64,000 bases of DNA from Selaginella tamariscina (lineage: Eukaryota; Streptophyta; Lycopodiopsida; Selaginellales; Selaginellaceae), in the NCBI GenBank assembly GCA_003024785.1, contig PUQB01000022.1, positions 876,001 to 940,000 of the forward strand, in the 5' to 3' direction. A program made the translations under genes and the position numbers. The notes beneath the pieces were generated by a model. It saw only the letters and a list, made by a program, of their open reading frames with translations, was not told the origin of the DNA and searched no databases. Numbering within the stretch: the first letter of the stretch is position 1; the number at the start of each line of letters is the position of its first letter. Below, piece by piece: positions 1 through 12,152 of the stretch.

Positions 1-341
1 ATTGCTTTCGGTTGACATGTCTGTATTCTGCGCAGAGAGTTTGATCCTGTGAGTTGTCAAACTTCGGAGAACACTTGCTCAGTGAGTCGGCGTGAGATTC
101 TAGGTATGTCCGAAAGTCTTATGCTAGTTTAAGCTGATGTGTGTGGGTGTACAACCTGTGCAGGGTGTTTCCAACTTAACATTGGGAATATTCCCTCTGA
201 GTGTTGAAACTAGGGTTCAATACGATGAGCAAAAGAAAGCAACCAGAGCCTGAGGGCTGTCGCAGAGGCTCAAAATGAGGATGGATGAGGCTGATCCAGG
301 TCGACCCCCTAGGTTAGACAACGACCTGGTTGGCGAGAAAT
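1..341 (+). other. Leader between 5' LTR and gag
   Basis: No open frame of note and no gene-like motif. By position it is the untranslated leader of the chromovirus; the gag start is taken as the ATG at 342, which is followed by the gag region in a shifted frame. Confidence 0.6.
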
Positions 342-1372
342 AATGATGGATGCCCTAAACGAACTTCGAGGGGATGTTTGGGTTGAACGACCGAATCGAT
401 AATGTTGCCGTTCGGATTCCGACGAATACTGCAGTGCCAGATGTTCCGCAACCAGACACACGGAAAAAGAAGAAGAAGCATGACTCAGAGTCAGGTTCCT
501 CTGAATCAGATTCTTCGACGGAAGTAGGTGGTGGAGGTCCCAGTAAATTCAAACCGGTAAAGCCTTCGAATTTCATGGGTTCAAAGGATTACAAGGTTTT
601 GGATGACTGGTTGTATGATATGGAAAGCTATTTCGAGGCTGCTTCCGTGAGAAAGACAGAAAAGGTTGCATGTGCCAAGCAGTTTCTTAAAGAAGAAGCT
701 AAGACTTGGTGGCGAATTGTTGAAGGTGAACGTGGATACCGAAACAGCTGGAAGCACATGAAAAAGGAGATCAAAAAGCAGTATATGCCGGATGATCTCG
801 GTTTGCGATTGCGTGCTGACCTGGCACTTTGTCAACAGGGAGTTCGGGGAAGTCCAATGGACCACGTTTATCGATTCGAAAGTGTACGGCGATTGGTGCC
901 AAATATGAGCGATGATGAAGCTCGAAGTTGCTTCATGGCTAGCTTGAATGAGAAACGCGAAGGAAATCTTAAGGTACAAGCCAACAAGCTATCGGGAATG
1001 TCAAGAGGCAGCTCAAAAGGTTGCTTATGGCATGTCGTTAGAAGACTTGTACAAAGGGGAGGAAGCAAAACCTAAATCAAGGAGGTTTCCTCCAAAGTCT
1101 GGGTTCAGAAGGTTTGATAGGCGACCAGATCAACCATCAATTCGAAGTGCAAGTCCCTTTGTTGGCAGTTCCAAGTTTTCGGACACATCAAGACCCACCG
1201 GATTTCGGAAACCATTGGCGTTACCACCTCCTCAGCAGGCCAAAGGATCGGCTCCAAAGTCTGCTCCCCCGCGTTCCGCAGGCGGGGTGTGAAATGTTAT
1301 AATTGTAACAAGCCTGGTCATTTTGCTAAAGAGTGTCGGCACCCTCACAACAATCAGGACATTTCAAGGCGA
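342..1372 (+). pseudogene. Chromovirus gag, frameshifted
   Basis: Encodes the structural protein that packages the element RNA. A Lys run (KKKKKH) and an acidic/Ser stretch precede a retrotransposon gag domain (about 550-960) with the family pattern of WLYDMESYF, AKTWW and a following KKEIKKQY. A CCHC zinc knuckle (CYNC, GH, C) is at 1295-1336. The domain parts fall in different frames: there are breaks near 375, 960-1000 and 1290. A domain search on the three-frame translation would settle the exact break points. Identification as gag is firm; functionality is unlikely as written. Confidence 0.85.
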
Positions 1373-4222
1373 TGGTAGAAGAGGAAGTTGCTGAACCAGA
1401 AACGCTTGAAGATCCGGAAGATGAGTCAGAAGAGGTAATGTTGTGCCAGACACAACCTGCCTTATTCGCTATTCAAGACAAAACTGACCCTTTGCTATAT
1501 TTGACAGGAAGGATACGAGGGGACCGAGTCCGAATGATGATCGATACTGGAGCAACATACAACTTCATATCGACTAGTCTAGCTCGTCGATTGAATTTGG
1601 ATGTAATAAAGATGTGTGAAATAAAGATCAATTTTGGCAAAGGTTCTCAAAATACTAATAATATAGCAAGGGCAGTTCCTGTCCAAATCAAAGATTGGAA
1701 GGCTAAGCTAGACTTAGTTGTCTTGAATATGACGGGGTTTGACTTTTTTGGGTATGGAATGGTTCCATAAACATGTAATCGAAATGAGGGGTTCGGAGAT
1801 AATCGAATCACGCTTGCAGCAGATAAAGAGACATTAGAAAAACACGCTCAATGGAAACGCTAACTGATAAGGATTGGAATCCTATGTTCCTTACCTTAAC
1901 TCAGTTGCGTAAGGCAGTTAGACATCGGGAACGTGTGTTTCTTGCAATGGTTTTGGATACTGGTGAAGTCAAAATAGGAGATGGTCAAGAATCTGTTCCT
2001 GAACCTATTTTGGAAGTCTTGAACATGTTTAAGGATGTGTTGCCAGAAGACTTGCCGCCGAGTTACCTCCACGTCGAGCTGTGGACCACAGATAGAGATT
2101 TTGCCAGGTTCGTCTCCACCGGCAAGAGCCCCATATCGGTTGAATCCTCAAGAGTTAGTAGAATTGAAGAGACAGCTGACAGAATTGATTGGTCGAGGAC
2201 ACATTCGACCTAGTCGATCACCGTATGGTGCACCTATCTTGTTTGTAATGAAAAAGGATGGTACGATGCGAATGTGTGTGGACTATCGAGCGCTGAACGC
2301 GATAACTATCAAAAATAAGTATCCTCTTCCACGAGTGGACGACTTATTTGATAGGCTATCAAAAGCAAAGTATTTTTCAAGAATAGACTTGAGATGGGGT
2401 ACCATCAGATTCGGGTAGCAGAGAATGACATTGAGAAGACCGCTTTTCGAACGCGTTATGGATCATTTGAGTTTCTAGTCTTGCCATTCGGGTTGTGCAA
2501 TGCTCCAGCAACTTTTTGCACAATGATGGATGATGTGTTTAGAGACTATCTAGACGAGTTCGTAGTGGTGTATATTGATGACATTCTGTTTTCAGTTCGA
2601 CAATTGAGGAACATGTGGAACACTTAGAAAAAGTGTTTCAGAGGTTGAGAGAGAACCAGTTGTATGCTAAAGAAAGCAAGTGCGCATTTGGTCAAACCAA
2701 GATAGATTTCTTGGGACACTTGATCTCAGGTGGGGAGGTTGCCATGGACCCAAAGAAAATTCAAGCTATTACGAGTGGATGACTTTAAAAGATGTGCATG
2801 AAGTTAGATCATTTCTTGGTCTGACAGGGTATTACCGAAGATTCATAAAGGGTTACTCGGAAATAGCGGCCCCATTGACAGATCTTACGAAGAACATTCC
2901 ATGGCATTGGACTCCAGAGTGCCAACGTGCATTCGTCAAACTCAAAGAGGCTATCTCTTTTGCAGTTGCCCATCTTTGAAGATCCCTTTGAAGTAGAATG
3001 TGACGCTTCCGACTTTGCAATTGGTGGTGTATTGCAACAGAAAGGACATCCAGTGTCCTTTTTCTCGAAGAAGTTAGATGCCGCGCAAACTCGATGGCCT
3101 ACTCACGAAAAGGAGATGTATGCTATTGTTGCTTCCTTGGAGTATTGGCGTCATTATCTTCCAAGTCATGGCACTGTGGTTTGGACAGATAGTGTAACTC
3201 TAAGGTATTTTGAAACGCAGCCGAAGCTATCGCCAAAGTATGCTAGATGGCAGCAGAAGTTGGCACGATTTCAGCCTGAAATCAGACATAAGGCGGGAAA
3301 GGACAATGTGGTAGCGATGCACTCAGTAGGAAGGGTCATCTTCGTGTTATGTCAGCACCCGTGTCAACTTTGGTGGATGAATTTGTGACGGCGTATCCTC
3401 AGGACAAGTTTGCTAAGGAGGCTTTGAGCCTGGTGGCAAAGAGGAAACAAGTTCATCAATTACGAAGAGATGGTAATATTCCAGCAGGAATAGAAAGTCG
3501 AATGGATGCACTCAAACAGGCCCATTTTGCAGTACGAGATGGAGTTCTTTATTATAAAGAAAAGAGACTCTATGTTCCAGAAGGGACATGGAGGGAGAGG
3601 CTATTAAGAGAGCATCACGACGTTCCTTTGGCAGGCATGGTGGAAGGCACAAGACGTTGGCTTTGTTGAAACAGGGATTCTATTGGCCGGGTATGATAGA
3701 TGATGTTGCCAAGTATGTCAAGACATGCCCCACATGTCAACAAGTAAAGAGTCGATCGCAAAAACGAGCTGGGAAGTTACATGTATACCGATTCCAGAGC
3801 GGCCATTTCAAAGTGTTACTTTGGACTTTATCATGGGATTGCCAAAATCTTGTGGTTTTAATGCTCATGGTGGTCGATCGTTTTCAAAGGTTGCTCATTT
3901 CATTCCAACTGTAGAGACAGTGAATGCAAAACAAGCAGCAAAGTTGTTCTTCCACGAAGTCGTAAGAGTGCGACTACCGGAAACGATGATCTCAGATCGG
4001 GATCCTCGTTTACTGGAAGTTTTGGGGAACGTTGTTAAGCAATTTGGACGATGCTGAGGTTTAGTAGCTTATCATAAAGATGGTCAACGGAGAGGGTAAA
4101 CCGACAAGTCGAGGACTATCTCAGATGCTATGTTCAAGGTGATCAACTTGATTGGGCTGAACACTTAGATATGGCTGAGATATGTTACAATAACTCGACA
4201 CACTGCAATCGGATGTAGCCCG
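1373..4222 (+). pseudogene. Chromovirus pol: protease, reverse transcriptase, RNase H, integrase (frameshifted)
   Basis: Protease active site DTGA is at about 1543. Reverse transcriptase runs from about 2150 to 2750, with the FSRIDL block near 2380 and the catalytic YIDD box at 2571-2582. RNase H starts with DASDFAIGG near 3002. Integrase shows an HHCC zinc finger (HH near 3615, CPTC near 3727) and the DDE core with LDFIMGLPKS and SDRDPR (near 3825 and 3990). The domains lie in at least six separate frame segments, and stops occur between them. This identifies a Ty3/gypsy polyprotein; it is not translated intact from this copy as written. Confidence 0.9.
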
Positions 4223-4869
4223 ATGGAAGTGTTAACTGGGAATAAGGGTGGTATTCCTCAGAGTATGGTGTTACCGAAAGACGATAGCAATCGAGTTCCA
4301 TCTGTAGCAGAGTTCACGGGACAATTGTATCGAACATGGGAAGCTGCTCGTCAAGCGATGGCTGCAGCACAGGAAAGGTATCGTCAGCAGTACGATAAGC
4401 ATCGGCGGGATGTAGAGTATCAGGTTGGGGATATGGTATTGTTGAGTACCAAAAACCTGAAGGTTCCAATGACTCTTTCGAGGAAGTTTCTATCGCACTA
4501 CATAGGTCCATACAAGGTGGTGAAGCAAGTAGGGAAAGTGGCTTATGAGTTGGATCTTCCTCCAGAGTTGGGAACAATACACAATGTGTTTCATGTCAAT
4601 TTGCTCGAGCCATTCCACAAAGATGAGAAACATCCGCAAAGATATGAAAACTTACGTCCCCCCCTGAGCTGGTTCATGAAGGTACGGAGTACGAAGTCGA
4701 ATCCATATTGGGCAAAAGGAAGGTTTATGGACCGCGAAAACGTAAGTTTGAGTATCTCGTCAAATGGAAAGGCTATCCAGCGTGCGAATCGACATGGGAA
4801 CCATTGGAGAATCTACAAAACGCGATGGAGTTGGTGAATGAGTTTGAGGCAAGGTCTCAAACTAATTAA
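4223..4869 (+). pseudogene. Integrase C-terminal region and chromodomain of the chromovirus
   Basis: The integrase C-terminal part carries a GPYKVVKQVGKVAYELDLP block (about 4505-4560) and an HNVFHVNLLEPF block (about 4580), typical of gypsy integrases. After a frameshift near 4655, a chromodomain follows to the TAA at 4867-4869: it includes EYLVKWKGYP and STWEPLENL. Chromodomains at integrase C-termini read histone marks and steer insertion to heterochromatin in the family. The whole domain after the break is open and well conserved, which argues that the copy is fairly young. Confidence 0.88.
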
Positions 4870-5244
4870 GGAATAAAGTTATTTCTTCTTAACCTAGGGG
4901 CCGACAGACAACATTAACTAGAGGCCTCCGATATAAATTCTAGTTAACTAAAAGAAATTAACTAACTTGTTGTCTGTGTCGGGTGACAGACTTTGCAGAC
5001 GTGCAAAAGGTCTCCAAATGACTTCTTGTCGCAGGTGGTACCTCCGGCAGCTGAGTTCTCACTCAGTGAACGACGGTTCTGAAGTATTTGGCTTCGCGTA
5101 ATGCAAGGGGGGTAATAAAACTTGTGAACTTTTTGCTGACTCCGCATAGAGTGATTAGCGTTAGTTTTCAGTTAATTTTTCCTAACCTAGTCTAGTCTTG
5201 GAGTTAGACGTCAACGAGGACGTTGACATTTTCAAAGGGGAGTG
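4870..5244 (+). other. 3' untranslated region and polypurine tract of the chromovirus
   Basis: No coding signal. The purine-rich run AAAGGGGAG at 5234-5242 directly precedes the TG that opens the LTR, which is where a plus-strand primer tract is expected. An imperfect inverted repeat around 4905-4975 (GACAGACAACATTAACTAG against ACTAACTTGTTGTCTGTG) could fold in the RNA. Confidence 0.6.
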
Positions 5245-6184
5245 TGTCATAGTTTTTACTATGACTCGACCCTTTACTTTGGGGTTTGACTGTTGTTACC
5301 TACTGGATTATGTGACGAACCCTAGATGTAGAAGAAACAGGCCCGCATAGTGCACTTGGGTATCTAGTGATGGTCCGGCCGGGTGTCGTTAGGTATTTGC
5401 AAGAAACTCTAGGCGAAGCTAGCACTTCCATTTAGAGAACCCTCCCCCGTTTTGACGTTCCAGGTTAGGGTTCTTTGCAAATTATAGCTTGTCAAAATAA
5501 GGGTTAGGGACACCCCTAGGGTTGACCTAACCCTAGGGTTGCCCTAACCCCACGCCCTAGGGGTTAGGTTAGGACAACCATTTTCTCTAAGGGTTAGCAT
5601 TTCTGTGCCAGCCCACTTACTCACTTAGGTAAACGGGGGGAGGGTCCGTTCACATAAATAAGGTAGAGTATAATGTAGGAGGCTTCCTGGGTTCAAAAGA
5701 GAGCTCGTTAACCTCCTACCGGTGCAAGCTAAGCTTGTGTCGTCAAGGTGCAACCCTCCGTTGTGCCGCAAACTTCCACACACAGGGGTACAACCCACCC
5801 TAGGGTTAGACTATCCTTATCGTTGGCAGGATCTTGCCTTTGAGAAGGGGCACGTCACTTCCAAGGAGTTAGTCAATTCCTTGGTCCGAAAACCTGCGCA
5901 AGCTCAAAGACATTGCCCGAGTTCACGTTCCAAAACTAGTGGTTGAGGCCTTGCTCCGGCCGCCTCAACCACGCCAAGCTAGGAACGACACCTAAAGCTC
6001 GGCTAGTTGTATCCTGATTCACAAGGTGAGTCTCGTTTGTGGACTTAGTCAGTTAGGGGTTTGAGTTCCTAAGGCTTGGGTTCCTAATACGGGTTATTTT
6101 ACCAGATTCCGTGGGGTTTTCAGAGAGGGGATTCTAGATTGGCACCTGGCAAGCCGCCTTTGTGGCACCAGGTAAAAACTCTGA
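5245..6184 (+). repeat. 3' LTR of the chromovirus
   Basis: About 940 bp. It begins TGTCATAGTTTTTAC and ends GTAAAAACTCTGA, so its ends form an imperfect inverted repeat; the final CA is lost here but is present in the copy ending at 63428 (read on the minus strand). The same sequence recurs at 27650-28278 (minus), 61832-62520 (plus) and 63428-64000 (minus). The middle (5470-5580) is rich in CCCTAACCCTAGGG-like palindromic telomere-like words. CACATAAATAAGG near 5650 is a possible TATA region. Confidence 0.85.
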
Positions 6185-6306
6185 GATACTCAAATGCACT
6201 AAGTGGACCCGTTTCCTACTACATTTAGGGTCCATCAACATAGTACAATAAGTAACAACAATCAACGTCCATCATAAAAGGTCGAGTCATAATAAAAATT
6301 ATGACC
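6183..6306 (-). repeat. Inverted fragment of the LTR 5' end
   Basis: Reverse complement of this stretch matches the first roughly 125 bases of the LTR at 5245. It ends in ATTATGAC, the mirror of the LTR start. It directly abuts the 3' LTR, so two LTR pieces lie tail to tail. Likely the chromovirus inserted into, or recombined with, an older LTR in the opposite orientation. Confidence 0.75.
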
Positions 6307-7317
6307 CAAGGTATGACTATTTCTGTTTTCCCTATTTATGAAGTCTTCACACCACCAATCCAGTTGCACCCCACATAGTCCGCTCAAATAATTTTTCTAG
6401 CACACTGCCGCACATCAGTGTTTGCTATACACTGGCTAGGGATTTCCTCTCACGTAACGTGTGTTAAGCACATTATAGCTCTCCAAACTCAACACATACA
6501 AATTTTCACACACAAAAATATAACTGGCTTTCTACAGTTTAATTGCAGCAGCTCAAAGTTGTGTTTTTTATTTGTGTGTGTGTGCATGTGTAAATTTGTA
6601 GATAAGTTTATCCGAGTGGAGAATATAAATAAAAATGAAATATTGTTTACATTTTTTTTGATATTTACAATTGTTAGTTTATGTTTGCCAATTGACAAAG
6701 ACAGGATGAAATAAATTATTAAAGTGTACAAAAGAGATTTGGAAACCACAGTTTAAAAAGATTTTGAAATTTTGAAATTGCATGCCCTAAAATGCATGAA
6801 TAAATAAGATCTATAATAAAATATAATTTAATAATATATTCTATTCAAACCATAATTTTATTTAAAAAATATTTGACCTTTTATGTTTAAATATTACTTA
6901 ATTGGATGACTTAAGTTTTATCTACTGTATGTGTTGTTAAAATTACTTAAATACTCCATCATTAAATTCTTAATATCAATATACATACGTATAACTCTAT
7001 TATATGTATAATGCGTCTAAATAGGTTATTCCATCATTATATATATAATAAAAATAATATTAATAATTATACAATATCAATTATATTAATAACAATTTAT
7101 TTTTGATGATATGAAATTTATATATATAATATAATCATTTAATTGCATACATCCATGATATAGCATCGCATAAGTCTACCACTTATGCATGAAATAACAA
7201 TTGTATATTAATTTTTAGGTTGAAGATTGAACTAATTATGTATGTATTAGATATAATATATATGTGTATGTTATTTTTATGTCTATTACAATGAGGGCCT
7301 TAATATGAATTGCCCAT

Positions 7318-8230
7318 AACTCTCACACACACATTGTAAATCAAATTAGATTAAGTACTTGTTCATAGTTAACACGTCTTTTATTAAGTTTTTTTAGATT
7401 TCATCAGTGTAATTTTATATACTTTTAGATCTATTTGTAATTACTTATATTATTTAATACAGATTATGCACATATAGATTGGACTTCATAATGTTTTGCA
7501 TAAATGGAGTTGTAAACAATCTAATATCTGCATATTCCAGATCATATACAATTATTTACGTAGTTATACAACAAAGATGTGTTCCCATGACCTAATTTGA
7601 ACCACGTGTTTTAATGTTTTTAAAACCTTTGTACGGATTTTAAAAATATACGGTAGAAATCTAAATATCTAGACACAATGACTAACACACACACATTGTA
7701 ATTCAGGTCAGATTACATAGTTAACACGTTACATCAGTGTAATTTTTATATACTTTAGATCTATTTCTAATTACTTACATATTTAATAAAAGCATACAGA
7801 TTATGCACATATGTATTTATAAAATGAGATCGTTAAAGTTTATTTTGAATAGAACCAAGTTTTTTTCTTTCATGCTAATTGGTGCACAAAATTTACATAA
7901 TTATTAAGTTTAGAATGAACATTAAATAATTTCATAATGTTTTACATTAAATTTAATCTCAATGTTGACACATTTATATATTGGATGAGATATTATGTAT
8001 GGGAGTTGTAAACAATATATTGCTTGTCGACCAGATATGTCCTAGGATATACCATGAGCATTCGCATATTCGAAATCATATACAATTATTTACGTACTTT
8101 TCTTGCCACAAAGATGTGTTCCCGTCACCTAACTTTGAAACTTATCACAAATCTGTAATGTTTTCTTTAAGATTTTTCAATCCGTCACGTGTTTTAAAAC
8201 CTTTGTACGGGTTTATTAAAATATACGGTA
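7318..8230 (+). repeat. Internal tandem duplication within copy A
   Basis: The block starting CTCACACACACATTGTAA at about 7320 recurs at about 7685 (ACACACACATTGTAATTCAG) with the same following landmarks: ATCAGTGTAATTTT, ACTTTAGATCTATTT, CAGATTATGCACATAT, GAGTTGTAAACAAT and AAAGATGTGTTCCC. Copy B (around 21240-21590) has the block once. The duplication therefore arose after the two segments separated, or was lost in B. Confidence 0.75.
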
Positions 8231-8275
8231 TCAAATTTTATTTATTTTAGACAGAAGCAAGTGACATTGATAAGA

Positions 8276-9037
8276 TCAAAAGCTCTGGATGGAAGAGTTA
8301 GAGGGACAAGGGCCCTCAAAGTAGACACCAATACCTTTCATATACGCATCAGTACTTGCATACCCCCAGAATCCCAGTACATTCCCTTCACTCGACTCGA
8401 ACGGAGTCCCACTTGTAGAGGCTCCATAAGGACCATAAGTCTCTGTTTTTGCCACTATCCTTCTTCTTTGTATGAATAGAAAGCCGCGTGATAACCCTTT
8501 AGCCATCCAGCACACATTTTGTATCTTGTCCAGTGTATCCAGATATCTTGTAGATGTACTCATTTGGGTAGTCCAATCTATCTGGTTAAACAAAAACAGA
8601 TTTATTAGTCAAAACCTATATAAGTTACTCAACAACTTATATTACCTGATTCTGGTTTGCGTTGGATTTAGTTCCATGAAGTTCCAGCCAGTCATGAGCT
8701 TCCCCATTATCCACCTGGACCTGGACAGCATCTATAATACAACAGCCACTTATAATCCTTCACCTTGACACACCTTGAGATGCACCATCGTCGAAAAGGG
8801 CACCGCCATCTTGTGTACCGTAGAGAGGGGATTTACAAAGGGCGGAGGAGGCGGAGGAGGTGAAGATGGGCACCACGGAGGTACATTGCCGCAGTTTCCC
8901 CATGTGCTGCAGCAAGGGAAGTCTGGCGGGCAGTCTGCATCGGTGGAGCACGAACCAGGTGGTGGCGAGGCGGGGTGCACATAGATGGGGTGGAGAAGTA
9001 AAACGAAAGCAAAGACAGCAGGGAAACTGATGATTAT
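8276..9037 (-). pseudogene. Secreted hevein-like/jacalin-like lectin, copy A (frameshifted, start altered)
   Basis: Two-exon gene, intron 8582-8645 (GTAATA...TTTAACCAG). Exon 1 encodes a hydrophobic signal-like stretch, then a Cys-rich segment (CSTDADCPPDFPCCS, WGNCG) resembling a hevein/chitin-binding fold, then a poly-Pro linker. A jacalin-like domain follows, with GGALFDDGAS in exon 1 and GPYGASTSGTPF, GNVLGFWGY and GIGVYFEGP in exon 2; such domains bind carbohydrate. The linker-to-jacalin join needs a frame change near 8840, and another lies in exon 2. The ATG used in copy B reads AGT-like here, so initiation is doubtful unless an upstream ATG serves. Domain names come from motif recognition and need a profile search. 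Confidence 0.65.
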
Positions 9038-9340
9038 TGATTGATCGGACAATGTAGAAAGCTTGTATGATTGTGTTCTATGTGATCTAGCTTGCTTTAA
9101 GGTACAAGCCCACGTTCTCCACGCTACTGCCCGACATATCTGCAATCTTATCCCCGTACAATGATTTCTTCCACAAAAAAGTTATTAAAATGTAGCATAG
9201 ATGCGAATGACGTGTGAGACTCAAACGTGTCCGAGAAAGACGATATAGATTATTCTGTAGAAAAGTTTCAAAATTATGCAATGGGAACATAAAAAGAATA
9301 TGATTATATTCTTTAAGTTTGAACAAAAATTCAACTTTAT

Positions 9341-11689
9341 TAGCTGGTTGGGGCTCTTGCTTGGTTAACAGCAACCTAATAATGAAAAATAGTTAAACAG
9401 CCCTCTCTACCCTAGCAACCCATATTGGGCTGGCCCTTTTATGAGTTTGGAAAATGAGTTAGTGCACAACTAACGAGTCAGCATGTAAAAGATGATTTGT
9501 TGATCAGAACAAATCCAATTGGATTCCTACCTGGTTGTGTGCATTGATTTACACGAAGTCAACGGCTAGAGACTTGAGTTCGTGGAAAACCTAGTCAATG
9601 TCAATGTTGACTTAGAGGGAGCCACGGTAAGCCATCGTTATTGTCTTATTAGTTGACAACGAACCCAAGAAGGATTCATTTGTGTTGTACACCACCAAAC
9701 GGTACATATTTTAAATATTTATGTGGGATTATAATTTCATTGTTCTTTATTATCTTTTGGGCTTTTTACTTGTGCTTTTCACAATGCTTTTGATTTTGGT
9801 GGATACGAGAGATTGCGCACAAATCTTAGGGACAAGGCTGATTTACATTTTATTGAGTACCTACAACATCTACAATGAAATTTCTGGCGCTTGTACAATG
9901 GGTGTTATTCACCGACTAAGTTTTCATGTACTAGACAACCTTAAAAGAGTTATGGAACATAAAGTACAACAGTGATGGCAAGTTAACAATCCATTCCAAG
10001 ACAGTGTTTTAGACCAAGAGAACTTAAACAAGAAAGAGGTGAAGGGTAGGTGCGTGAAAGTGAAGATCAAGTAGAGAGAGAAAAGATTTAAAAGTGCTTA
10101 GATGATGAATAATCAATGGTTCATTTGGGTACAAATACTCTTTATAGAAATTTTAGACTAGTTGGTTAAAGAATACATGAATGAGTAATAGTAAATGCAT
10201 TTTTTATTCATATAGCCAAGAGTAACCCATCATTAAAGCATTAATTAATGAATGGAATTTATTAATATAATTTAATTAGTACATGTATCTCATCACACAT
10301 TCATTAAGATGCACATTAACAAGAGGAGCTTTTCCATTAACACCCACATTAATTAGAGTTGTATGATTATTAACAATGACATTGAATTACATTAGTCGAG
10401 CTCAGTCAAAGAAGTTATAGAATTTAAAATTTTATTTGCAAGATGTTTGAAGAGATTAATAACGATTAGGATGAGAACACACTAGAGTGGGTTGTCTTAA
10501 ATTACTTACTTTTAAAGGTATGTTGAGAGCATTTAATAAATTTGTAAAGATGGTGAGTTTTTGTTATTAATAAAATTGTAAAAAGGTTGCAATCATCCCA
10601 TAGGATACTGAGGATGTTGAATAAAGAAAATCTTAACACATAAAACATAATTGCAGTCATCATTAATGGCCCGTATTAAGAAACTATCGGAATAAGAAGA
10701 GAAAGTATATAGATCAGATTTTAAAAGGTCGAAAAAGAGTAAGGATGGTAAGGTATGTAGTAGGTAATAATAATGTAGATCCTATTACAGTTTTGAGAAA
10801 CGAATAATATACATTAATAAATGTTGATAAACAAATAATATACATCAAAACTGAAAAATAAGTAAGAGAAGATATATTGAAAGTAAGATAAAACTTATAT
10901 TATGTCCACACACGGCACATAATATAACATACAGTATATTGGATATGCTCTCCTAATCCTAATTTGGTATATTTATACCCTTACTCTTGTTTATGTACTG
11001 GTAATAGTGGTTATCAAACTTCTTCTTAATTTTTATAATGTCAGTTATTGTAATTCTTTATCCTTATCCTAATGTGCCGTACTCCATCTTAAATATCGTA
11101 TTACAATAGTAAGTCCATTGTATTGTATTATGATAATGATCATAATTCCATATTTTCATTTTTTTTTACGATATATATATTTTTGCGTATTTTTCCTATT
11201 ATATGCCAAAAAATAAACATAACTAAAAAACTTCTAAACTACAATCCTAACAATGATATCTAATCATAGCACATATATAACCAATTGACGTGACGTTAAT
11301 GAAAGAATTGTCGGATGGAAAACATAAGTGTACGAGGAAGTGCATTCCGTGGGAAAAAAAAGATCAAATAAGGAGCATGGACTTAAAATTTCTTGGTATA
11401 GGAATGAAAAGGTCAAGAACGGAAATGATATTATGTAAATTTTAATGAGCAATACTTGTTATAATGGATGCATGTTAGCATATATACATCACTATTATTT
11501 GAGAATTTAATTATAATAAGCAAGGGTTGAAATAATTACAATTAGCACAAAATAATATTCTAAAATTGTATCCAACATAGCCTAACAACGTTGTAGAAAT
11601 TACATAGAATTTTAAAATTTTCTTCAATTTTAATATGGCTGAAAGTTCACAAATTCAACAAGACAAATCATCGTCTGGTGCTGATGTCC
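9341..11689. other. AT-rich intergenic DNA
   Basis: No convincing gene. Short open frames (for example 9721-9975, hydrophobic, low complexity) have no recognisable motif. The stretch sits between duplicated segment A and the left end of the large DNA transposon. Confidence 0.6.
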
Positions 11690-11708
11690 AAAGGGGTCTC
11701 GGCGAAAA

Positions 11709-11856
11709 GGAGGCTCCGACTCAGGAGGCTTCATATTATTCTAGTATATTCGCGGATATTCCAGGTTTATTCTAGCATATTCTAGAATATTCTCAAGAAT
11801 ATTCTAGAATATATAAGTTTTTTTTAATATGCCGACTGGCTTAATAAAGCATTATC
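11709..11856 (+). repeat. Left inverted end of the large transposon
   Basis: GGAGGCTCC and CAGGAGGCTT, then several TATTCTAG/CTAGAATA palindromic words (11738-11815), a T run, and ATGCCGACTGG at about 11841. The right end repeats these elements in mirror order. Telomere-like CCTAAACCCTAAACC follows at about 11860. Confidence 0.65.
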
Positions 11857-12152
11857 CTAAACCCTAAACCATTTATCCTTGTAGCACCAGTGGGTCATGA
11901 ACTCTGCTGCAATTCACTAGCAAACGGTGGACCTCCATCTCACTGAGCGATCGCCTTTGTAGAAAATATGTGACGTCTGGGTTCAAGCCAAGCACACGAC
12001 TGTAGACAAAGTACATGTATACATATGGGCTCCAACTTTTGCTCTTCTAAAAGGTAGAACAACTGCATGTAGGATAAGTATTAATAGTCACATTTGCAGA
12101 GTCATTTCCTGCCGACACAACGAAAGCCTCCTTCCGTCCTCTAGCTGTCACT

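Larger units (their letters stand above)
1..6184 (+). mobile_element. Ty3/gypsy LTR retrotransposon (chromovirus), 5' LTR outside window
   Basis: An LTR retrotransposon entered from its leader. In order it shows a gag region, a CCHC zinc knuckle, an aspartic protease, reverse transcriptase, RNase H, an integrase, and a C-terminal chromodomain, then a polypurine tract and an LTR. The order protease-RT-RNaseH-integrase is that of Ty3/gypsy, and the terminal chromodomain marks a chromovirus. The reading frame is interrupted about every 300-500 bases, so this copy looks non-autonomous unless the indels are sequencing errors. The 5' LTR and primer binding site are not visible; they should lie left of base 1. 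Confidence 0.93.
6315..9340. repeat. Segmental duplication, copy A (contains lectin gene copy A)
   Basis: Matches 20268-22727 in the same orientation, at both ends and across the lectin gene. Identity is high by eye (for example CCCTATTTATGAAGTC at both left ends and the GCAATGGGAACA block at both right ends), with scattered substitutions and short indels. Copy A is about 0.5 kb longer because of an internal duplication. The spacer between the copies holds a large DNA transposon. Confidence 0.9.

Noticed and set aside
5245-6306. A 1.06-kb element with long terminal inverted repeats
   Set aside because: The copy at 63428 shows the LTR really ends at GTAAAAACTCTGACA, so this is an LTR followed by an inverted LTR fragment, not one foldback element.
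8775-8984. Gly-rich open frame across the lectin linker
   Set aside because: It is the complement of the poly-Pro linker of the lectin gene; low complexity only.
9721-9975. 84-codon hydrophobic open frame
   Set aside because: AT-rich sequence gives hydrophobic codons by chance; no promoter, intron or family signal.
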